Assembly (NCBI GenBank): GCA_902489965.1
Contig: CABUCA010000087.1
Coordinates: 1-6,669, forward strand
Direction of reading: 5' to 3'
Origin: an uncultured Collinsella sp.
Lineage (GTDB): Bacteria; Actinomycetota; Coriobacteriia; Coriobacteriales; Coriobacteriaceae
DNA: 6,669 bases
Shown: in pieces, positions 1 to 5,310 of the stretch
How positions within the stretch are numbered: position 1 is the stretch's first letter
How the letters are laid out: every line of letters starts with the position of its first letter
The notes under the pieces: generated by a model
Databases searched by the model: none
Seen by the model: the letters and a program-made list of their open reading frames with translations, nothing else
Told to the model about the DNA's origin: nothing
Position numbers and translations under genes: made by a program

Positions 1-443
1 TTGCCGCCGATACGACCGCCGCTGCGCGCGCAATCGCCGACCTCAAGGTACAGCCCCGTCCCGTAACGCTTGTCTACGAAGCCTCTCCCGTCATGGATAT
101 CATCCTCGGCGCCGCAAAAGAGGGCGCTTCACTCTATGCCGTCACCGACCCCGCCGGCATTACGCACCGCGTGTGGGAGGTCAAGCGCGAGGACGCCGTC
201 GGGGCCATCCGCGCCATGCTCGACCAGGCGCCGGAGCCGGCACTGGCCGACGACCCTGCCTACGCTGTCGCACTAGTCGAGGCATCACAGCTCCTGGCCG
301 ACGGTGCACGTGCCGCCGGCACCTACACGGGCAAAGAGCCGTTCAACTTTGCCGTAGCTGCGCTCTTCCCCGCCGCGCAGGTCAGCGGCGGCGCGGCGCA
401 GGTTCCGACGGGTCTGCTCACGCACCAGGTCGCGCGGTTCTAG
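1..443 (+). CDS. DUF1015-like protein, C-terminal part (5' end outside window)
   Basis: The reading frame is open from the left edge (first full codon at base 3) to the TAG at 441-443, giving 146 visible residues; the true start lies upstream. The visible part resembles the middle of DUF1015 proteins. A strand like 'PVTLVYE' (visible residues 20-26) is followed by a small helix, then 'LYAVTDPAGITHRVWEV' (44-60), which matches the family's 'L-x-D-x-T-x-x-D-G-x-x-H-x-L-W-x-V' stretch. Next comes a segment in the position of the family's hallmark 'ADGHHR-Y-x-x-A-L'. Here it reads 'ADDPAYAVAL' (82-91), so the two His and the Arg are missing. After 'FNFAVAALFP' (114-123) the protein stops about 23 residues later, while typical members continue for well over 100 residues. 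It may therefore be a short, degenerate paralogue. The biochemical role of DUF1015 is not established; in other bacteria it often lies near serine-biosynthesis genes. The family call is from remembered motifs and is moderately sure. Confidence 0.6.
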   Translation, partial: AADTTAAARAIADLKVQPRPVTLVYEASPVMDIILGAAKEGASLYAVTDPAGITHRVWEVKREDAVGAIRAMLDQAPEPALADDPAYAVALVEASQLLADGARAAGTYTGKEPFNFAVAALFPAAQVSGGAAQVPTGLLTHQVARF

Positions 444-488
444 CAAGACCAGACCGTCCAGCACAAAAATCGGCAGCCCAACAAACAG

Positions 489-529
489 GGGGCGGAGATG
501 CAGCAGGTACATGCATCTCCGCCCCTTTT
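489..529 (+). terminator. Intrinsic terminator after the DUF1015-like gene
   Basis: A perfect 14-bp stem pairs GGGGCGGAGATGCA (489-502) with its complement at 512-525. It closes a 9-nt loop and is followed at once by TTTT (526-529). It lies 45 bp after the TAG of the rightward gene and 43 bp before the stop of the convergent phosphatase gene. On the opposite strand the hairpin is followed by a weaker T-rich run (CTGTTTGTTG), so it may also stop leftward transcripts. Confidence 0.9.
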
Positions 530-572
530 GCGTCGAGAAGTTATGCCGACGACCCGTGCCGCCGCGCTCGCG

Positions 573-1208
573 TTATCCGCGCTGCGGACCCGCAGTAGCC
601 ACGAGCGGTTCAAGCCCCAGCTCGCGCGCGTAGTCTTCCTGCGTAAAGACTTCGACCAGTTCAAACGTATCGGCCGCATCGTCAAACGCAAAATGCAGCA
701 CTGAGCAGTTGCCCGGCACGCGTTCGCGCTCGTCGGCCGCCGCGCCCCGCACGTGGTCCAAAAACTCCTTGATAGCCGAACCGTGGCTCACCGCGAGCAC
801 ACACTCGTGGTCCGGACGTCGCATAAGATCGGTTATCGTCGCCGCCATGCGCTCGCGCACCTGCATCTGGCCCTCGCCGCCAAACTGACGATAGAAATCT
901 CGCCACGGGCGCTCGGGCATAAGCATCACGCGCTCGGCCTCAAAGTCGCCAAAGAACCACTCACGCAGACCGTCCAGGCGCTCGTACGCCAAGCCCGGCC
1001 ACAGGTTGGCGATAGTCTGCTCGGTGCGATGAAGTGTGGAGGTGTAGGCATGATCGGGTTCAATGCCGCGCGCACGTAAGAACATGCCGGCACGCGCCGC
1101 CTGGTCGCATCCCAGCTGCGTGAGCGGCGAGTCACTCCAACCCTGAATAATGCGCTTAAGGTTGAATATTGTCTGCCCATGACGAACCAGATACAGGTCT
1201 TTATTCAT
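573..1208 (-). CDS. Histidine phosphatase family protein (phosphoglycerate mutase-like), downstream copy
   Basis: This 211-residue protein belongs to the branch-1 histidine phosphatase superfamily (PF00300), which removes phosphate from small metabolites or proteins through a phospho-histidine intermediate. The catalytic set is complete: the N-terminal 'LVRHGQT' (nucleophile His10 with Arg9), the second phosphate-pocket Arg in 'STLHRTEQT' (Arg61), the likely proton-donor Glu83 in 'LREWFFGDFE', and the second His142 in 'AVSHGSAIKEF'. There is no signal peptide or membrane segment, so it should be cytosolic. I chose the ATG at 1208 because GAAAGGA sits about 5 nt upstream and RHG then falls at the usual position; an upstream TTG at 1232 would overlap the preceding gene. 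It lies 17 bp after the homologous gene 1226-1768 and is surely co-transcribed. It has a C-terminal tail of about 25 residues (187-211) that the neighbour lacks. The substrate cannot be told from sequence; members include cobalamin-pathway, sugar-phosphate and phosphoglycerate phosphatases. Confidence 0.9.
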   Translation of the reverse strand: MNKDLYLVRHGQTIFNLKRIIQGWSDSPLTQLGCDQAARAGMFLRARGIEPDHAYTSTLHRTEQTIANLWPGLAYERLDGLREWFFGDFEAERVMLMPERPWRDFYRQFGGEGQMQVRERMAATITDLMRRPDHECVLAVSHGSAIKEFLDHVRGAAADERERVPGNCSVLHFAFDDAADTFELVEVFTQEDYARELGLEPLVATAGPQRG

Positions 1209-1225
1209 AGGGGTCCTTTCGTTCG

Positions 1226-1768
1226 TTACCAATCAAGGAGCGAAAACGCACCGTCGCAATAGCCAAAATGAAGCACGGCACCGTTGTCGGGTAGCTCTCC
1301 CCTGCCAGTCACATACTCAAGAAACTCCTGGCAGGAAGAGCCGTGGGAGACTGCCAGCACACAGTCGTGCTGCGGCCTGGCCATGATGTGGGACAGCGCC
1401 GCGACCATGCGCGACTGGAGCTCGCCTTCAGACTCGCCACCAAAGGCCACCGGATAATCACCCCAGGGCTGCGGCGGCATCTCGCGATTTGATGTACCCT
1501 CCAGCGAGCCCAAATGCCACTCGCGCAGGTCATCGACCAGCTCTATCGAGCGGCCCTCACCAGCAATTAGCTCAGCCGTATGCCGCGCCCGGCCCAACGG
1601 CGAGGAATACACACGGTCAAAGGTCACGCCACGCGCCTCAAACGCCGCGCGCGTCGCCAGCGCCTGCTCGCGCCCGCGCGCCGTAAGCGGCGAATCGTGC
1701 CCACCCTGCAAAATGTTCTGCACATTGAGCTCAGTCTGCCCATGCCGCACCAAATACAAATCTGCCAC
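1226..1768 (-). CDS. Histidine phosphatase family protein, upstream copy of tandem pair
   Basis: This 180-residue cytosolic protein is a second branch-1 histidine phosphatase. It shows 'YLVRHGQTELN' (nucleophile His9), 'SSPLGRARHTAELI' (pocket Arg60 or Arg62), 'LREWHLGSLEG' (likely acid Glu83) and 'AVSHGSSCQEF' (His142). It aligns with the downstream copy almost without gaps over the core, sharing blocks such as DLYLVRHGQT, DSPLT, LREW, FGGE, CVLAVSHGS and VLHF. The pair therefore arose by tandem duplication. It starts with GTG at 1768, chosen because GGGGAGG lies 4-5 nt upstream and 'ADLYLVRHG' begins at once. It is the first gene of the pair and lies 82 bp after the nitroreductase stop on the same strand, so a three-gene operon is possible; the intervening hairpin (1784-1818) could reduce read-through. 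The substrate is unknown; a compact catalytic domain with no accessory lid resembles general small-metabolite phosphatases. Confidence 0.9.
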   Translation of the reverse strand: MADLYLVRHGQTELNVQNILQGGHDSPLTARGREQALATRAAFEARGVTFDRVYSSPLGRARHTAELIAGEGRSIELVDDLREWHLGSLEGTSNREMPPQPWGDYPVAFGGESEGELQSRMVAALSHIMARPQHDCVLAVSHGSSCQEFLEYVTGRGELPDNGAVLHFGYCDGAFSLLDW

Positions 1769-1783
1769 ACGTCCTCCCCTCGC

Positions 1784-1818
1784 ACCACCGCAAAGGGGAC
1801 AGGTACCTTTGTGGTGGT
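1784..1818. repeat. REP-like palindromic hairpin with GGGGACAGGTACC core
   Basis: The arms are 1784-1796 (ACCACCGCAAAGG) and 1806-1818 (CCTTTGTGGTGGT). They pair over 13 bp with a single G-T wobble around a 9-nt loop (GGACAGGTA). No T-run follows on the - strand, and only TTT at 1818-1820 on the + strand, so it is not a classical terminator. From memory, intergenic elements built on 'AAAGGGGACAGGTACCTTT' recur in many genomes and are linked to IS200-like REP-associated (RAYT) transposases. Whether this one is repeated in its genome cannot be seen here. It sits between the nitroreductase and the phosphatase pair, where it could act as an mRNA-stability or attenuation hairpin. A separate 10-bp perfect palindrome (CACCGCGGTG, 1833-1842) lies just beside it. 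Confidence 0.55.
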
Positions 1819-1850
1819 TTACCGCCGGATCACACCGCGGTGACGCTCAG

Positions 1851-2522
1851 CTACACCAGTACGTCGGCAAGCGGGCGCTTGGGTACGTGGTGCACCTGCG
1901 CCTCGTCGCGCCAGTAATTAATTGAGCCGTCGGGGTTGGAATCGATCGCATCGATCACCTGCGTCTCGGCCGGAACGCCAAACGCCATGATCAGCTTGAG
2001 CTCATACTTATCGCTATCGAGCCCCATGGCATCGATCGCGTGGGGCGTAAAGGCCTTGAACATGCAGGCAGCCACCTCGGGCGTGGCGCTGCGGGCGGCG
2101 AGCATCATCGTCTGCGCGGCAATGCCCGTGTCGACCTCAGTAATAGGAGCGGCGGGCTTACCCGGAACGGCGCGCTCGGCAAGAATCGCGATGTAGCCGG
2201 TCGGGCGCTCGCCCTCATCGGGACCCGGCCAATCCTTGAGCGCACCGGCCCATGCAAGCTCGTCAAATACACGCGCGCAGTCCTCTGCACCGCTTACCAC
2301 ATGAAAACGCAGACGCTGAGCATTGGCACCACAGGGAGTCAGGTGCGCCAGCTCCGCCAGCTCAAGCAAAAGCTCACGCGGCACGCGCATGGACTCGTCA
2401 AAGCGACGGCACGTGCGGGCGCAGCGAACCAACGCATCAAACGCGTCCAAGCCGAGCTTTTCGCAACCCTGCTTTGCCATCGACTCCGCGCTCGACGGCG
2501 CCGCGGGAACTGTTTCGTTCAT
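1851..2522 (-). CDS. Nitroreductase family protein (FMN-dependent oxidoreductase)
   Basis: This 223-residue protein is a nitroreductase-fold flavoprotein (PF00881), using FMN and NAD(P)H to reduce nitro compounds, quinones or an unknown substrate in the cytosol. After a variable N-terminus of about 28 residues comes 'RCARTCRRF' (33-41), the Arg-rich FMN-phosphate motif. It is followed by 'HLTPCGANAQRLRFHVV' (60-76), matching the family's 'SPSGxNxQPWxF', with Leu where Pro-Trp is usual. Then come 'GYIAILAE' (109-116), 'DTGIAAQTMMLAA' (131-143), the dimer and cofactor helix, and the family-typical tail 'YWRDEAQVHHVPKRPLADVL'. The ATG at 2522 is preferred: GGGGG lies about 5 nt upstream, whereas the TTG at 2534 has no ribosome-binding site. 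A consensus-like iron box and a promoter lie just upstream, so it is probably repressed when iron is plentiful (inference). Transcription may continue into the phosphatase pair. The exact substrate is unknown. Confidence 0.9.
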   Translation of the reverse strand: MNETVPAAPSSAESMAKQGCEKLGLDAFDALVRCARTCRRFDESMRVPRELLLELAELAHLTPCGANAQRLRFHVVSGAEDCARVFDELAWAGALKDWPGPDEGERPTGYIAILAERAVPGKPAAPITEVDTGIAAQTMMLAARSATPEVAACMFKAFTPHAIDAMGLDSDKYELKLIMAFGVPAETQVIDAIDSNPDGSINYWRDEAQVHHVPKRPLADVLV

Positions 2523-2550
2523 AGGGACCCCCAATTTCGGGCAATTGTTC

Positions 2551-2569
2551 TTAGGAGAATCTAACCTAA
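2551..2569 (-). promoter_or_regulatory. Putative DtxR/IdeR iron-box operator
   Basis: On the + strand the site reads TTAGGAGAATCTAACCTAA. Against the established DtxR/IdeR consensus TTAGGTTAGCCTAACCTAA it matches 15 of 19 positions, with both outer half-sites TTAGG/CCTAA intact. It lies just downstream of the predicted -10 box of the nitroreductase gene and 28 bp before its ATG, the usual place for a metal-dependent repressor to block transcription. The identity of the regulator is inferred. Confidence 0.6.
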
Positions 2570-2579
2570 AACCTTGGCA

Positions 2580-2608
2580 ATTACATACAGCGGCGTAATG
2601 TTCTACAA
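2580..2608 (-). promoter_or_regulatory. Candidate promoter of the nitroreductase gene
   Basis: Reading leftward, TTGTAG (2608-2603; 3 of 6 to TTGACA) is followed after 17 bp by TGTAAT (2585-2580; 5 of 6 to TATAAT). The start point would be near 2573, directly against the iron box. The -35 is weak. On the + strand the same stretch holds TACAAT (2604-2609), a possible -10 for the divergent DUF308 gene, but without a convincing -35. Confidence 0.4.
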
Positions 2609-2730
2609 TTGTTGATTAATCCTCACTGGAGCGGGAACAAAAGTAACAATTCGGGAATGTGGGGCGGCAATTCGTCCTTCCCGCCCCATGCATCGGCGCC
2701 CTTGGGCGATACTTGTTGCAGCACTTTTGG

Positions 2731-2778
2731 CGTACGCCGCACGGAGAGCAATGAACGCGACGTGCACCGCACGGAAAG
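2731..2778 (+). repeat. Direct repeat duplicating the ribosome-binding region of the DUF308 gene
   Basis: CGTACGCCGCACGGAGAG (2731-2748) recurs as CGTGCACCGCACGGAAAG (2761-2778), 15 of 18 identical and exactly 30 bp apart. Both copies end in a purine-rich Shine-Dalgarno-like run and are followed by in-frame ATGs (2751 and 2787). Further upstream, in the same leader of about 170 nt, an 8-bp GC stem (TGGGGCGG 2660-2667 with 2681-2688) has no T-run and no clear role. Confidence 0.5.
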
Positions 2779-2786
2779 GAGACATT

Positions 2787-3389
2787 ATGGGCATCTTTAA
2801 GAACGATGACCAAAAATCGAGCCAGTTTGGATTTGACGAGAAAAGCATGGCAGGCAAGGCCGTCAAGGCCGTGCGCTGGATTTACGCCATCACGGGCGTC
2901 TTGGCGCTCGTCGCCGGCATCGCACTGCTGTTTGCGCCCGCCAAGTCCCTCGTCTTCCTAACGACCGTCTTGGGCTTCTACTTTGTGATCACGGCCGCGA
3001 TCAGGCTGTTTACCGCTGTTTTCGAGCCACTGCTGCCCACCGGCTGGCGCGTGACGAGCATCATCTCCAACCTACTCATTATCTTGGGCGGCGTCATAAT
3101 CCTGCGCAACCAGGCCTTCTCGACCGCGACGCTCACCACGATGGTGGTTATCGTGGCCGGCTTTGGCTGGATCGTCGAAGGTGTCATGTCCATTCTGGAG
3201 TCCGAGCTTTCGTCCAACCGTGCCCTCGCCATCCTGAGCGGCGCGCTCTCCATCATCGCCGGCATGTTCGTGTTTATCTATCCGCTGTGGTCGGCCAAGA
3301 TGCTCGTCATCTTTAGCGGCACCGCACTGCTGGTGTTTGGCGTAACGCTGATTGTTCGCGCTATTCAATTTGGCAAACTGGTGCACTAG
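2787..3389 (+). CDS. HdeD/DUF308 family six-helix membrane protein
   Basis: This 200-residue integral membrane protein has a short charged N-terminus (1-30, rich in Lys, Asp and Ser) followed by six hydrophobic segments at about 31-50, 54-78, 88-106, 115-137, 146-165 and 169-192. Three two-helix repeats with the 'G-x-x-x-L-x-x-G-I' style first helix are the pattern of the HdeD/DUF308 family. E. coli HdeD is linked to acid resistance at high cell density; most family members have no known function. There is no signal peptide apart from the first helix. The ATG at 2787 is chosen because AAAGGAGA precedes it by about 5 nt; in-frame ATGs at 2751 and 2688 would add 12 or 33 residues with poorer or no ribosome sites. 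It is the first gene of a two-gene operon, its TAG directly abutting the ATG of the YaiI/YqxD gene. The function remains unknown; a role in envelope stress is only a guess from the family. Confidence 0.85.
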   Translation: MGIFKNDDQKSSQFGFDEKSMAGKAVKAVRWIYAITGVLALVAGIALLFAPAKSLVFLTTVLGFYFVITAAIRLFTAVFEPLLPTGWRVTSIISNLLIILGGVIILRNQAFSTATLTTMVVIVAGFGWIVEGVMSILESELSSNRALAILSGALSIIAGMFVFIYPLWSAKMLVIFSGTALLVFGVTLIVRAIQFGKLVH

Positions 3390-3872
3390 ATGCCGCGAAC
3401 GCTCTTTATTGATGCAGACGCCTGCCCGGTCACGCGCGAGTCGATTGACTGCGCGCGGCGGGCGGGCGTCGCCGTCGTTATCGCCGGCAACAGCACACAG
3501 AACCTGGAACGCCACATTCGCCGCGACGATCCGCGCGACGTCGAGCATGCGCGACGCGGATTTTGGGTCACGACGCTCGATGTGAGCGTGGGCGCCGACA
3601 GCGCCGACTTTGCCATTGTCGAACGCCTGCAGGCGGGCGACGTAGTCGTGACGCAGGACATTGGCTTGGCGAGCATGGTGCTCGGGCGCGATGCCGCCGC
3701 CATCGGCGTGCGCGGGCGCGTCTACGATAAGGCGACCATCGACATGCAACTGTTTATTCGCCACGAGGAAAAGAAGGTGCGCCGCGCCGGCGGTCGCACT
3801 CGCGGTCCGGCGGCATTTACCAGCGAAGACCGGGCCCGCTTTAAGCGCAGCCTCACCGAGCTGCTGCGCTAA
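3390..3872 (+). CDS. YaiI/YqxD family protein (UPF0178, DUF188)
   Basis: This 160-residue cytosolic protein opens with the family signature 'LFIDADACPVTRESI' (5-19). It continues with 'VGADSADFAIVERLQAGDVVVTQDIGLASMVL' (67-98), matching 'G-x-D-x-A-D-x-x-I-V-x-x-x-x-x-G-D-x-V-I-T-x-D-I-x-L-A', and with 'GVRGRVYDKATIDMQL' (106-121). It ends with 'RRAGGRTRGPAAFTSEDRARF' (131-151), the usual 'G-x-x-x-x-G-P-x-x-F-x-x-x-D-R-x-x-F' tail. The conserved acidic residues (Asp8, Asp10, Asp70, Asp73, Asp90) sit in a layout related to PIN/NYN nuclease folds, but no activity has been firmly assigned to the family. It is slightly longer than the usual 150 or so residues because of a segment around 44-62. The ATG follows the preceding TAG with no gap and lacks a clear Shine-Dalgarno, so translation is probably coupled to the DUF308 gene. 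A strong terminator follows 3 bp after the stop. Confidence 0.93.
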   Translation: MPRTLFIDADACPVTRESIDCARRAGVAVVIAGNSTQNLERHIRRDDPRDVEHARRGFWVTTLDVSVGADSADFAIVERLQAGDVVVTQDIGLASMVLGRDAAAIGVRGRVYDKATIDMQLFIRHEEKKVRRAGGRTRGPAAFTSEDRARFKRSLTELLR

Positions 3873-3874
3873 CC

Positions 3875-3919
3875 AAGGTAGATTTTCGGGACATGCCCGG
3901 AAATCTACCTTTTTGTTTT
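3875..3919 (+). terminator. Intrinsic terminator of the DUF308-YaiI operon
   Basis: A 16-bp stem (3875-3890 with 3896-3911, one G-T wobble) closes a 5-nt loop (ACATG). It is followed by a T-rich tail (TTTTTGTTTT, 3910-3919). It begins 3 bp after the TAA, so it clearly ends the two-gene operon. Confidence 0.93.
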
Positions 3920-3953
3920 GCGCGGTGTGAGCGCTCGGAATCCATGGCTCAAC

Positions 3954-4029
3954 AAAAAACGGGCTTCAAAATGCCATGCGTCGCCGCATTGCGCAGGCGC
4001 CGAGCATGGCTATTTGAAGCCCATTTTTT
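3954..4029. terminator. Bidirectional intrinsic terminator between convergent genes
   Basis: The outer arms GGGCTTCAAAATGCCATGC (3961-3979) and 4004-4022 pair over 10 bp and 7 bp with a 2-bp mismatch between. The 24-nt apex can form a small CGCC/GGCG stem. AAAAAA (3954-3959) precedes the hairpin and TTTTTT (4024-4029) follows it, so each strand has a U-run after the stem. It stops the leftward metal-exporter transcript 9 bp past its TAA and backs up the rightward terminator at 3875. Confidence 0.88.
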
Positions 4030-4037
4030 AGGCCTAC

Positions 4038-5138
4038 TTAGAGGCCGAAGGCGGATAGGATAAGGCCCCAGCCGGCGCCGATGACGTACATCATGACCAG
4101 GAACACGGCGTTTTCACGAGCGCTGCGGTTGGTGCGGAACAGGACAAGATAGCCCACGCCGGCGGAAATGAGCGTGCCGGCGAGCATCGGCGCCAGCTGT
4201 AGCGCGCCCTCCAGGTACAGCTGCGTAATGACCACGCTGGCCGAGCAGTTGGGGATCAGGCCGACGAGTGCCGAGCCCAAGACGGCGAGCGTCTCGTTGC
4301 CACGCAGGAACTGCTCGATCGCGGACTCTCCGAAGGTCTCGAGCACGGCAACTAGAATCAGCGTCACCAGGAAAATAAAAACCGAAACCTGCACGGTGTG
4401 CGAGATCGCGCTGCGGATAATCGACAGGACGGGCGCACCTTCGTGGGAGTGACCGTGGTCGTGCCCATGGCCGTGGTGGTGCTCATGCTCGCCTGCGTGA
4501 CCGTGGTCATGGCTGTGTCCGTGGTCGCGCTCGTGTTCATCTTCATCATCATCGCAACCGCAATGGTCGCGCTCGCACAACTCGTGGATGTGGTCGGCGC
4601 TCACGCCCGCCTCGGCCACTTCATCAATGATGTCGCCCCCGGTATGGTCGTCGTGCGCGCAGTTCACATGAGCCGGATTGGCAGCGGTCCCCAGCACGGT
4701 ACGGCGAATCGCCGCATGCGCGCGGGAATTACGACGAAGGCCGCGGATAGCCGCGTCCACGATAAAGCCCGTGACCAGCGCGATCAGTGCCTTCGAAGCC
4801 AAAAGCATCGCCATGGTCTGCACGGGCACCTGCTCGGCGAGCAACAGCGGCAGCATCTCATCGGAGGTCGAGAGGAACACGGCGACCAGCGTGCCCAGCG
4901 TCACGACACGGCCGGCGTACAGCGTTGCTGCCATGGCCGAAAATCCGCACTGCGGCACAATGCCCAGCAGCGAGCCAGCCACGGGACCCGCAGCGCCGGC
5001 GCGCTTGATAGCGCCGTTGACGCGGTCGCCCGCAACGTGCTCAAGTGTCTCGAGAGCAAGATACGTCACCAACAAAAACGGCGCCAGCGAGAGCGTGTCC
5101 TTGCCGGCGTCGAGCAGAATATCAATCAGCAAATCCAT
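4038..5138 (-). CDS. Putative manganese/heavy-metal exporter, 10-TM family (PF11449-like), His-rich loop
   Basis: This 366-residue polytopic membrane protein resembles the putative 10-TM heavy-metal exporter family, often annotated as 'putative manganese transporter' or 'arsenic efflux protein'. It has two homologous halves. The first carries 'LLGIVPQCGFSAMAATLYAGRVVTLGTLVAVFLSTSDE' in pieces between 58 and 94. The second carries 'LVGLIPNCSASVVITQLYLEG' in the 291-311 region, followed by 'LAGTLISAGVGYLVLF' (319-334). The two G-x-x-P-(Q/N)-C motifs are likely substrate-path elements. Hydrophobic segments lie near 15-32, 52-75, 79-100, 107-130, 246-266, 284-306, 314-334 and 345-365. Between the halves, residues 157-234 form a soluble loop rich in Cys, Asp and His, with 15 His in positions 202-232, surely metal-binding. 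The ATG at 5138 fits the first helix; GAAAGG lies about 11 nt upstream, a little far. A promoter with a duplicated element lies upstream. It probably exports Mn or another divalent metal; the ion is not certain. Confidence 0.85.
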   Translation of the reverse strand: MDLLIDILLDAGKDTLSLAPFLLVTYLALETLEHVAGDRVNGAIKRAGAAGPVAGSLLGIVPQCGFSAMAATLYAGRVVTLGTLVAVFLSTSDEMLPLLLAEQVPVQTMAMLLASKALIALVTGFIVDAAIRGLRRNSRAHAAIRRTVLGTAANPAHVNCAHDDHTGGDIIDEVAEAGVSADHIHELCERDHCGCDDDEDEHERDHGHSHDHGHAGEHEHHHGHGHDHGHSHEGAPVLSIIRSAISHTVQVSVFIFLVTLILVAVLETFGESAIEQFLRGNETLAVLGSALVGLIPNCSASVVITQLYLEGALQLAPMLAGTLISAGVGYLVLFRTNRSARENAVFLVMMYVIGAGWGLILSAFGL

Positions 5139-5170
5139 GACGGATGGAACCTTTCGTGTCTTTCGGCAGC

Positions 5171-5216
5171 ATTGTAAAAGTCCTAGCGGTCAACTAGGGT
5201 ATTGTAGTTGTCCTAG
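5171..5216 (-). repeat. Duplicated promoter/operator element upstream of the metal exporter
   Basis: On the + strand, ATTGTA-AAA-GTCCTAG (5171-5186) and ATTGTA-GTT-GTCCTAG (5201-5216) match at 13 of 16 positions and lie exactly 30 bp apart. On the gene's strand each copy reads CTAGGAC-N3-TACAAT, so each carries a -10-like hexamer. Between them lie CTAGG (5194-5198) and an inverted repeat CAACTA/TAGTTG (5191-5196 with 5205-5210). The spacing is close to three helical turns, as for paired binding of a regulator. Confidence 0.55.
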
Positions 5217-5228
5217 GCGCGATGCCAA
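5201..5228 (-). promoter_or_regulatory. Promoter of the metal-exporter gene
   Basis: Reading leftward, TTGGCA (5228-5223; 5 of 6 to TTGACA), a 16-bp spacer and TACAAT (5206-5201; 5 of 6 to TATAAT) form a good sigma-70 type promoter, with start near 5194 and a leader of about 56 nt. The spacer holds the palindrome CCTAGG (5212-5217), and CTAGG/CCTAG half-sites lie around the start point, suggesting a repressor or activator site. No convincing + strand promoter for the divergent exonuclease gene was found in this 172-bp gap. Confidence 0.55.
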
Positions 5229-5310
5229 TAGTTGCCCATGGTAAACTATCATCTCGCCATAACTCAATGCCACCGAGCCGCGCGACACGGCCCGTCCAAG
5301 GAGCAGTTAT

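Noticed and set aside
173..598. A + strand frame running through the end of the DUF1015-like gene and the terminator, considered as a frameshifted continuation
   Set aside because: Its product is Arg/Ala/Gly-rich low-complexity with no DUF1015 C-terminal motif, and the 489-529 terminator lies inside it.
753..1079. A + strand frame of 108 residues opposite the first phosphatase
   Set aside because: It has no ribosome site or known motif; the - strand frame encodes a complete histidine phosphatase.
2688..2786. Extended start for the DUF308 protein at 2688, adding a hydrophobic stretch that looks like a signal peptide
   Set aside because: No ribosome site precedes 2688, and the GC hairpin at 2660-2688 overlaps it. 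The ATG at 2787 has AAAGGAGA at ideal spacing and gives the normal family length.
4398..5177. A long + strand open frame (259 residues, Val/Met-rich) opposite the metal exporter
   Set aside because: It is the antisense shadow of the His-rich exporter: reversed His codons give Val/Met. It has no ribosome site and the exporter frame shows clear family motifs.
5171..5310. A manganese (yybP-ykoY) riboswitch in front of the metal exporter
   Set aside because: The predicted leader is only about 56 nt and I see neither the conserved riboswitch loops nor a terminator switch. Repeated DNA half-sites point to a protein regulator instead.
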